A DNA stretch of 56,543 nt. It comes from an uncultured Clostridia bacterium (GTDB taxonomy: Bacteria > Bacillota > Clostridia > Christensenellales > Borkfalkiaceae). The stretch spans positions 1-56,543 of the forward strand of contig CANRNP010000006.1 of the NCBI GenBank assembly GCA_947632015.1, in the 5' to 3' direction. The translations under genes were made by a program, and so were the position numbers. Of the stretch, positions 50,139 to 56,543 are shown piece after piece. The number at the start of each line of letters is the position of its first letter. Positions within the stretch are counted from its first letter, which is position 1. The notes beneath the pieces are model-generated. The model saw only the letters and a program-made list of their open reading frames with translations. It made no database searches and was not told where the DNA came from.

Positions 50139-53100
50139 CTAAAACATATCCATATCGCCGAGCGCGGCGAGATATTTCCGCAGATATTCATCTGTGATCG
50201 GCTGCCAAACGCAACCGAGCGATGAGAGTTTTTCCACCGTGTAAGCGCGGGAGAAAGGGATCTCGCCGTAGCCGTCGTGCCCTCTTTCGATGGAGAGCAT
50301 CTCGACCGAGCCGCTCTTTTCGCCCGAAGTTTTGAGCCCGCCGATGATCGCCTCGAACGCCTCGCCGGACACGACTTCGACCGGTCTGCCCATTTCGCCG
50401 AGGATCTTGAACAGGCGGGAAAACGCCGTTTCCGCGGGCGGGCAAACGTGGAACGCCCCCTCTTCGCCGCTCTTTGCGAGGGCGACGATCATCTTCGCCA
50501 CCTCGTCCACGGGGGAGAATTCCACCGTCGAGGAAAAGAGGGCCTGCGGCACCGCGCCGATTTCGAGATAGGCGGAGAGCCTGCGCGTAAACCCGTTGGA
50601 GCGCAGGTTCATCTGGAATTCGCCGTCCGAGATCCTGCCCTGCAAGTTGCCCACGCGCATGAGCTGCACCCGCAACCCCTTGTCTACCGCGGCGCGCAGG
50701 AGCGCGTGCTCCGCCTTGAATTTGGTGTAGATGTATTCGTTGAAGATATGCTGCCCGATGTAGAAATTCCCCTCCGTGAACAAGAGCCCGGAAAGTTCCT
50801 CCGTCTTTGCCATGCCGCCCACGCTCACCGTAGAGACCTGCAAAATGCGCGCGCCCGTTTTCAGGGCATAGGCGATGAGATGGTTCACGCCCCCCTCGTT
50901 GACGCGGGAGAGCGCGTCGCCGTAGGCAAAGTGGGCGACGTTCGCGGCACAGTTGACGATGAGATCGACCTTCTCTTCAAACGGTTCGCGGAAAATTCCG
51001 GGTTCGGAGAGGTCGCCTTCGACCGCCGACCATTTCTTTCCCTCTCTGAAATCGTCCTCCGCGTAGTAGAACAGGGTACTTTGGACGCGCTTTTCGGCGG
51101 TCATCTTCTTTTTGGAGCGGGCAAGGCAATAGACGTGCTCCACTTCGGGGTCTTTGAGCAGTTCCGCGAGGATATGGTTGCCCAAAAAGCCCGTAGCGCC
51201 CGTCAGAAGCACCGTTTTGAAGGGTCTCGGCGAGGCCGCACGCCGTCCGAGGAAGGCGTCGATCCCCGAACAGTCGAGCCCGGATACGGGGTACAGCTCC
51301 TCGCCGCCCTCGCCCTCCATGAGCTTTGCAAGGCGGGCGGGCGTGGGACAGCGGTAAATGTCGTTATAAGAGGGCGCGTTTTCCGCGTGCAACCGCTCGA
51401 TGGCGAGCATGAGCTCCATCGCTCCGAGGGAATCCCCTCCGAGTTCGAAAAAGTCGTCGTCCGCGCCGATCTCCGTCACGCCGAGCACTTCCTCGAACGC
51501 GCCGCAGATCAGCGTTTCGAGTTCGTCCGAAGGCGCGCGGTACGGACTGCGGAAGTCCACCGCCTCCTCTTCGAGCTTTTTATAATCGGTTTTTCCGCCC
51601 GCCGTCTGCGGCATCGCTTGGAGGCGCACAAAGACGTCGGGTACCATGTAGACGGTCAGGCTCTTGGCAATATGCTCTTTGAGCTCGTGGCTTAAATCGC
51701 GGTCCGCCGTGTAAAAGGCGGCGAGGTGTTCGCTGTGCTTGCTCTTTTTCACGAGGCAGGCGGCCTGCTTCACCTCTTCGAAGGAGAGCATCGCGCTTTC
51801 GATTTCGGGAAGTTCGATCCTCAGACCTCTGAGTTTGACCTGTCTGTCCCGCCGTCCGAGGTAGACGAGCCTGCCGTCGGGAAGCAGCCGCCCCGAATCG
51901 CCCGTGCGGTAGACGCGCTCGCCCTCCCGCACAACAAAGCGTTGCGCCGTCTCCTCTTCCCGGTTGCGGTAGCCCTGCCCGACGCCCACGCCCCAGATAC
52001 AGATCTCGCCCGCGGCGCCGTAGGGAAGCAACCGCCCGTCTTTGCCCAAGATCAGAATGCCCGTGTTGGCAATCGGTCTGCCGATGGACTTGCTGTCCCC
52101 CTCCTCGGTGATGGTCGCGCCGATCGTGACCTCGGTGGGTCCGTACCCGTTGAAGATGCGCACCCCCAGCTCTTTGAGGGACATGATGAGGGAGGGCGGG
52201 AGAACTTCGCCCGCCGAAAGAACGGCTTTGAGCTTCTCCGCCGCCGCGCGGAAACGGGGATCTCTGAGATAGCTCGCGAGGCGGGACGGCGTACAGTGGA
52301 GCGCGTCCGCCCCGTGGCGCAGAATACATTCGGAAAGGCGCACGGGATCGATCATCGCCGTCTCGTCGGCAAGTTCCACGAACTTCCCGTTGAAAAGAGA
52401 GACGAAAAATTCGAAGAGGGAAATGTCGAAACAGACCGAGCCGATCGCCGTGAGCCCCTTGCAGTGCTCCGTAAAATAGCGGTTGAACGGATTGTTTCCG
52501 GGTTTTACGATGTTGGCGATCCCTCTGTGCGTCAGCATGACCCCCTTGGGCTTGCCCGTCGTCCCGGAAGTGTAGATGAGATAGGCGGTGGCGTCTTGTA
52601 AAACTTTCACGGGCTCCGCTCCGCCGCCGCGCATGAGCTCGTCGATATTCAGCCCCTCGCCCGTCTCTTCGGAAGTGATGACGTAAGCGGCGGCGCTGTC
52701 CTCCAAAATATAGTCGACGCGGTCCTTCGGATAGGCGGGATCGACGGGAATGAACGCCGCGCCCGCTTTGGAGATGCCGAACAGCGCGGGGAAGAGGCGG
52801 TAGTCCCGTTTGAGCAGGAACGCCACGCGGTCCCCCGGTTTTACGCCCCGTTTGACGAGCGATGCGGCGACGTTCTCCGAGAGGCGGTCGAGTTCGCCGA
52901 AGGTGAGGCACTTTTCCCCCGCATAGACGGCGGGACGGTCGCGGTACTTCTCCGCCGCCGCCCGCAGAAGGGAGGGAATGGTCTCATCCGCGCCGATTTG
53001 GATCGTCTCGCCGCAGACGGCATTGAGCCGCGCTCTCTCCCGCTCTCCGACGATCTCGATCCCGGAGAGCGGCTTTTGCGCGATCCCCTCTTTGAGGATC

Positions 53101-54221
53101 TGTCCGATGCTCTCGAAGAGGAAATCCGCCTTTTCCCCGTCATATACGCCGCTCAGGCAATCGAGCGAAAAAGAGACGTCCTCTCCCTCGAACACGTTGA
53201 ATACGAGGTGGTTTTTGATTGCGCCGGCAACGCTCAGCGCGAGTTTGTGCGGCACCGCGGAGCGAAGGGCGAACCGATAGTAGTTGAAGCCGTATTCGGA
53301 TATCTCCTTTACGTTCGCCGCCCGCAGAATGCCCGAAAAGCCGATCTGCTTGTGCGCCGACCCCTCTTTGCCCAGCGTTTGCGCGCGGCGGCACAGGTCG
53401 GCAAAACTCTCCGCGCCGCCGAGCCCGATCCGCACGGGAACGAGCAAAATATAACAGCCGAGGGTCTCCGCCGTGCGTTCGTCGCGGTTGAGGCGGGACA
53501 TGAGGACCGTCGCTTCGTCACGGTCGGCAGCGCGCGCGAGATACAGCGCCAGCGCCGCCAAAAAAACATACGGGAGACCGACCTTCTCCCGCTTGGAAAA
53601 CGCGACGATCTCCCGCATGAACGCGGGGGAAAAGGCGCGGGTACAGGTGAATTTTTCCGTTCCCTCTCCCGAAAGGACCGCCGTCTCCTCCGTGAAACCT
53701 TCAAAGCGCTCCGCCCAGTAGCCGCTCTCGTCCTCCGCCGCCTCTTCCTCTTGGGCAAAGTAGCGGGAGAAGGGAAGCTCTTTCCCTTCGAGCGCGTCCA
53801 AAACCCGTTGGGCGAAGAGGCACATCGCCCGCCCGTCCATGATCACATGGTGGAAGCGGACATAGAGCAAAACCTCCCCTTCCGCCGGGATCACCTCCGC
53901 CTCATAGAGGGTTTGCGAAGGATCGATCCGCTCGGCGTCCTTTTTTTGCGTATGGGAAAGGACTTCCTCCGCGCTCATCGGCGGCAGGATGCGCGAGAGA
54001 ACGGGCGGGCTGTCCTCAAACGCTTCGCCCGTAAACCGCACGGAAAACACGTCCGCCGACAGGATCACCGCGTCGGCGGCGCGTTTCACGTCCTCCGCGC
54101 CGAAGCCTGCGACCGTCAGCTTCAAGGAGATCGTGCTCACCGCCGCCCCGTCGGATGCGCCCTCGCTGTGCAAGATCTCCGTCTGCGCCCGCCGCGGAAG
54201 ATATGTATTTCTTTCGTTCAT
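50139..54221 (-). CDS. Single-module nonribosomal peptide synthetase (C-A-T-reductase)
   Basis: A 1,360-residue assembly-line enzyme. Condensation domain (about 1-410) with the active H-H-V-I-M-D-G at about 124. Adenylation domain (about 420-890) with Y-T-S-G-T-T-G-K-P-K-G, N-G-Y-G-P-T-E, Y-R-T-G-D and G-G-K-T-D-Y-K. Thiolation domain with Ser in L-G-G-D-S-L-G (about 927). Terminal thioester reductase (about 990-1360) with L-T-G-A-T-G-F-L-G-N-H and Y-T-K-F-K as Y-x-x-x-K. It should load one amino acid, condense it with an acyl or aminoacyl donor and release an aldehyde or alcohol. No MbtH, PPTase or exporter is nearby. ATG 54221 lies 4 nt after the STAS stop; an upstream TTG (54233) is less likely. 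Confidence 0.92.
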   Translation of the reverse strand: MNERNTYLPRRAQTEILHSEGASDGAAVSTISLKLTVAGFGAEDVKRAADAVILSADVFSVRFTGEAFEDSPPVLSRILPPMSAEEVLSHTQKKDAERIDPSQTLYEAEVIPAEGEVLLYVRFHHVIMDGRAMCLFAQRVLDALEGKELPFSRYFAQEEEAAEDESGYWAERFEGFTEETAVLSGEGTEKFTCTRAFSPAFMREIVAFSKREKVGLPYVFLAALALYLARAADRDEATVLMSRLNRDERTAETLGCYILLVPVRIGLGGAESFADLCRRAQTLGKEGSAHKQIGFSGILRAANVKEISEYGFNYYRFALRSAVPHKLALSVAGAIKNHLVFNVFEGEDVSFSLDCLSGVYDGEKADFLFESIGQILKEGIAQKPLSGIEIVGERERARLNAVCGETIQIGADETIPSLLRAAAEKYRDRPAVYAGEKCLTFGELDRLSENVAASLVKRGVKPGDRVAFLLKRDYRLFPALFGISKAGAAFIPVDPAYPKDRVDYILEDSAAAYVITSEETGEGLNIDELMRGGGAEPVKVLQDATAYLIYTSGTTGKPKGVMLTHRGIANIVKPGNNPFNRYFTEHCKGLTAIGSVCFDISLFEFFVSLFNGKFVELADETAMIDPVRLSECILRHGADALHCTPSRLASYLRDPRFRAAAEKLKAVLSAGEVLPPSLIMSLKELGVRIFNGYGPTEVTIGATITEEGDSKSIGRPIANTGILILGKDGRLLPYGAAGEICIWGVGVGQGYRNREEETAQRFVVREGERVYRTGDSGRLLPDGRLVYLGRRDRQVKLRGLRIELPEIESAMLSFEEVKQAACLVKKSKHSEHLAAFYTADRDLSHELKEHIAKSLTVYMVPDVFVRLQAMPQTAGGKTDYKKLEEEAVDFRSPYRAPSDELETLICGAFEEVLGVTEIGADDDFFELGGDSLGAMELMLAIERLHAENAPSYNDIYRCPTPARLAKLMEGEGGEELYPVSGLDCSGIDAFLGRRAASPRPFKTVLLTGATGFLGNHILAELLKDPEVEHVYCLARSKKKMTAEKRVQSTLFYYAEDDFREGKKWSAVEGDLSEPGIFREPFEEKVDLIVNCAANVAHFAYGDALSRVNEGGVNHLIAYALKTGARILQVSTVSVGGMAKTEELSGLLFTEGNFYIGQHIFNEYIYTKFKAEHALLRAAVDKGLRVQLMRVGNLQGRISDGEFQMNLRSNGFTRRLSAYLEIGAVPQALFSSTVEFSPVDEVAKMIVALAKSGEEGAFHVCPPAETAFSRLFKILGEMGRPVEVVSGEAFEAIIGGLKTSGEKSGSVEMLSIERGHDGYGEIPFSRAYTVEKLSSLGCVWQPITDEYLRKYLAALGDMDMF

Positions 54222-54225
54222 CTCG

Positions 54226-54522
54226 TTATTCAATGGTCAGGATCTCGGAAAATCCCGTGATCTCGAATACTTCGGCGATGGTCTCGTTGACGTTCTTGAT
54301 GACCATCGTCCCCTGTTTGTTCATCACCTTCTGCGCGGCGAGCAAAACGCGGAGCCCCGCCGAAGAGAGATATTCGAGCTTTTCGAAATCGAATAAAAGA
54401 TCGCTCACGCCGCCGATACTGCGTTTGAGCTCCGCTTCGAGTTGGGGAGCGGTCGTCGTATCGAGCCGTCCTTCGAGCGCAATGGAGAGTTTTTCCCCCT
54501 CCGCCTTTTTTGTGATGGTCAT
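54226..54522 (-). CDS. STAS-domain anti-anti-sigma factor (RsbV/SpoIIAA type)
   Basis: A 98-residue STAS protein. The phosphorylatable Ser lies in L-E-Y-L-S-S-A-G-L-R-V-L-L, with the usual I-A-L-E-G-R-L-D-T start. Unphosphorylated it should bind the RsbW-type kinase and free that kinase's target. ATG 54522 has GGAGG 8 nt before it; the longer open frame to 54624 starts in the promoter. It is the first gene of the operon STAS-NRPS-PP2C-kinase. Confidence 0.93.
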   Translation of the reverse strand: MTITKKAEGEKLSIALEGRLDTTTAPQLEAELKRSIGGVSDLLFDFEKLEYLSSAGLRVLLAAQKVMNKQGTMVIKNVNETIAEVFEITGFSEILTIE

Positions 54523-54595
54523 ATTCTTTTCCTCCGGTTTGTTTTTTGTTTTGCCTGCGCCGCGGCTTTCCGCCGGGGACATGTTTCCATTCATA

Positions 54596-54624
54596 ATTTT
54601 ATGCTTTTTTTCACAGAATGTCAA
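54596..54624 (-). promoter_or_regulatory. Promoter of the STAS-NRPS-PP2C-kinase operon
   Basis: On the minus strand TTGACA (54619-54624), 17-nt spacer, TAAAAT (54596-54601). The roughly 70-nt leader contains a GCGGCTTTCCGCC-type hairpin. Confidence 0.75.
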
Positions 54625-54697
54625 GCTCTTGGGAATATATCTGAGAAAAAACCGCCGAAAAACAAATTGAGCGGCGGCAAAAAGGGCGCGCGGACGC

Positions 54698-54778
54698 GCA
54701 AAAAAGCGCGGGAGACCGGTTTTGTCTCACGCGCTTTTTGTCCTTGAAAAACTTCGCCCGTCGGGGCGAAGTTTTTTC
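54698..54778. terminator. Two hairpins between the cold-shock gene and the NRPS operon
   Basis: First, AGCGCG-G-GAGAC pairs with GTCTC-A-CGCGCT (54705-54735), then TTTTT on the plus strand. Second, AAAAACTTCGCCC pairs with GGGCGAAGTTTTT (54747-54775), a bidirectional terminator that can end the cold-shock message. Confidence 0.85.
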
Positions 54779-54805
54779 TCAGACACGTTTTTGTGCTTTG
54801 GTCGT

Positions 54806-55018
54806 TCACGCGATGGGCGTTACGTCGACGGCTCTGAGCTTCCCGCTGTCTTTGGGGTCGGGTTCGGTCTCGAAAGTGACCTTCTGCCCTTCCTTCAACG
54901 TGTGGAAGCCGTCCATTTTGATCGCGGAGAAATGTACGAACACATCTTCTCCGCCATCGTCGGGCGAGATAAAGCCGTAACCCTTACCGTCGTTGAACCA
55001 TTTCACAGTCCCGTTCAC
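54806..55018 (-). CDS. csp: Cold-shock protein
   Basis: A 70-residue CspA-family RNA chaperone with [14 protein letters not shown] (RNP1) and D-V-F-V-H-F-S-A-I (RNP2). GTG 55018 is the start because AGGAGGT lies 7 nt before it and the protein then begins V/M-N-G-T-V-K-W-F like its relatives; the longer frame to 55069 is leader sequence. A consensus promoter and a leader of about 90 nt precede it, typical of cold-shock genes whose leader acts as a thermosensor. Confidence 0.95.
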   Translation of the reverse strand: MNGTVKWFNDGKGYGFISPDDGGEDVFVHFSAIKMDGFHTLKEGQKVTFETEPDPKDSGKLRAVDVTPIA

Positions 55019-55113
55019 AAATATTACCTCCTGTGGCGCCGTTGTGAATGTAACCGCCCCGGAAAACACAAGAGGCTTTTCCGAAAGTTATCAGTTTTTT
55101 CAGTGCCTTTTCT

Positions 55114-55142
55114 ATTATATCAACGCCATTGCCGAATGTCAA
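55114..55142 (-). promoter_or_regulatory. Consensus sigma-A promoter of the cold-shock gene
   Basis: On the minus strand TTGACA (55137-55142), 17-nt spacer, TATAAT (55114-55119). Confidence 0.93.
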
Positions 55143-55162
55143 TAAAAAAAACGAAAAATTTG

Positions 55163-56543
55163 TTATTTTTGCAAATATTTTTCTATCAGGCTCGTCTGGA
55201 AGCGCAAAAATTCTTCCAGCTCCTCCGGGTTCAGACGGCGGTATGCGAGCAGAGCGAGATAGTATATCTGCATGGCGGCGCTGCGCTTTGCCTCTTCCTC
55301 CGCCCCTTTGAGCATCTGCACCGCGGGCGAAGCGGTATTCACGACGAGCGTGAGCTCCTCCGCTTCCTCCCCCATGCGGTAGAAGGAATTCATCTCCGAC
55401 ATCCTGCGCGTGAATTCGGAGACGTTCACCACTGCCGAGACCCCTTCGTCTTTGAGTTTTTCGGTCTTTACCGTTACCTTTTTGTCCCCAAGCGCGGCGC
55501 GGAAGATCTCCTCGATCTCTTTGTCCTCGCCGTCCTCCTCTTTGAGCGCGCCCGCCATATCCGCGTCGATGCGCAAAAAGCGGACCCGCTTGGGATTCTT
55601 ATATTCGAGATAGCTGATAAAATGCGGGTCGATAAAGGTATCGCAGAGCACGGCGTCGAGCCCGGCGTCTTTGAACATTTTGATGTACTGCGCCTGCTTG
55701 TTTTCGTCGGAAACATAGTAGACCGCCTGCGGCTCCTTGCCCTTTTCGCTCTCCTCGTCGGTGATCTCCTCGCCGTAAAAACTTTCGATCGGGCGGTATT
55801 CCCCCGCGAGGTTCTTGTAGATGATGATGTCCTTCACCCGCTCGTAGAACTTGTCGTCTTTGATACAGCCGAATTTGACGAAGTTCGCGAGATCCTGCCA
55901 GCAGTTCTCGTACTTTTCCCGATCGTTTTTGTAGAGCTCGCAGAGTTTATCCGCCACCTTTTTGGTGATATGCGCCGCGATCTTCTGCACCTGCTTATCG
56001 TTCTGCAAGAAGGAGCGGGAGACGTTGAGGGGAATATCGGGGCAGTCGAGCACGCCGTTCAGAAGCATGAGGAATTCGGGGATGACTTCCTTGATATTGT
56101 CGGCGATGTACACCTGGTTGCAATAGAGTTTTACCTGCCCGCGTTCGAGCTCCACCTGCTTCTTTACCTTGGGGAAGTAGAGAATGCCTTTGAGGTTGAA
56201 GGGGTAATCCATGTTGAGATGGATCCAGAAGAGGGGCTCCTGGTAGTCGCGGAAGGTCTCGCGGTAAAAGGTCTTGTACTCCTCTTCCGTGCAATCCTTG
56301 GGCTGTTTCAGATAGAGCGGCGAGGGGGTATTGACGGGCTTGTCCTCGTCCGTGCCCTTCGGGTCAAGATAGATCTCATAGGGCATGAAGGAACAATATT
56401 TGTTGAGGAGGCGGCGAACTTCGAACTCCTTCGAGAACTCCTTCTCTTCGGGCGCGAGGTGCATGACGATCTTGGTGCCTCTCCCCTCTTTTTCGCATTC
56501 CTCGATGGTGTAAGTGCTCTCCCCGTCCGATTCCCAGTGCACG
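55163..56543 (-). CDS. htpG: Molecular chaperone HtpG (Hsp90), C-terminal part
   Basis: ATP-dependent Hsp90 chaperone. About 460 residues are present, covering the end of the ATPase domain (H-W-E-S-D-G-E-S-T-Y-T-I), the middle domain (P-Y-E-I-Y, L-F-W-I-H-L-N-M-D-Y-P-F, V-Y-I-A-D-N-I-K-E, P-L-N-V-S-R-S-F-L-Q) and the C-terminal dimerisation domain. The N-terminal ATP site lies beyond the right edge, so the gene is cut by the window. It ends 21 nt before the cold-shock promoter; no clear terminator follows, only a T-rich stretch. Confidence 0.95.
   Translation of the reverse strand, partial: VHWESDGESTYTIEECEKEGRGTKIVMHLAPEEKEFSKEFEVRRLLNKYCSFMPYEIYLDPKGTDEDKPVNTPSPLYLKQPKDCTEEEYKTFYRETFRDYQEPLFWIHLNMDYPFNLKGILYFPKVKKQVELERGQVKLYCNQVYIADNIKEVIPEFLMLLNGVLDCPDIPLNVSRSFLQNDKQVQKIAAHITKKVADKLCELYKNDREKYENCWQDLANFVKFGCIKDDKFYERVKDIIIYKNLAGEYRPIESFYGEEITDEESEKGKEPQAVYYVSDENKQAQYIKMFKDAGLDAVLCDTFIDPHFISYLEYKNPKRVRFLRIDADMAGALKEEDGEDKEIEEIFRAALGDKKVTVKTEKLKDEGVSAVVNVSEFTRRMSEMNSFYRMGEEAEELTLVVNTASPAVQMLKGAEEEAKRSAAMQIYYLALLAYRRLNPEELEEFLRFQTSLIEKYLQK

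Overview
The window reads as a chromosomal stretch of an uncultured, GC-rich, endospore-forming member of the class Clostridia, probably host-associated (inference). The evidence is a complete spoIIIA operon, SpoIVB, a SpoIIM-type protein, GerW/YtfJ, the Clostridia order scpA-scpB-ytfI-ytfJ-dac-rluB, and a glgBCDAP operon with the Firmicute GlgD subunit. No rRNA, tRNA, CRISPR array, insertion sequence or prophage was recognised. Both ends cut genes: a flippase on the left and htpG on the right.

Layout, plus strand unless stated. 1-4.5 kb: end of a surface-polysaccharide locus (flippase, UDP-galactopyranose mutase), then a GH51 arabinofuranosidase. 4.6-9.1 kb: spoIIIAA-AH behind a sigma-E-type promoter. 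9.1-18.2 kb: asp23, nusB, folD, ispA, dxs, tlyA, then nadK, argR, recN, spoIVB. 18.3-22 kb: a sugar ABC importer without its own ATPase. 22-25.3 kb: spoIIM-like gene, a DacF-type carboxypeptidase, lysA. 25.4-31.8 kb: M50 protease, scpA, scpB, an intervening XRE regulator plus bPH2 membrane protein, ytfI, gerW/ytfJ, a second carboxypeptidase, rluB-like. 31.8-35.5 kb: lexA (-), a Cys-rich mini-protein (+), hflX and a tyrosine recombinase (-), and a gene-free stretch. 35.5-45.6 kb (-): glycogen operon glgB-glgC-glgD-glgA-glgP-GH13. 45.8-48.2 kb: degenerate DUF815 ATPase (+) and murC (-). 48.2-54.6 kb (-): an operon encoding a STAS anti-anti-sigma factor, a one-module NRPS (C-A-T-reductase), a membrane PP2C phosphatase and an RsbW-type kinase. 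54.8-56.5 kb (-): cold-shock protein and htpG.

Three signals stand out. (1) A 19-bp imperfect palindrome, consensus TACTATGTCAGACATAGTA, occurs seven times at six loci between 6.9 and 35.5 kb, inside four unrelated genes and in two intergenic gaps. Two of its loci bracket the hflX-recombinase pair. (2) The NRPS sits inside a complete partner-switching set (STAS, PP2C, kinase), suggesting a peptide aldehyde or alcohol pathway tied to sigma-factor-type signalling. (3) Many promoters place the -10 box only 5-12 nt before an ATG without a ribosome binding site, implying leaderless mRNAs. At spoIIM, ytfI and spoIVB the start codon also lies in a hairpin that would form only in longer read-through RNA, which could insulate sporulation genes from upstream transcription.
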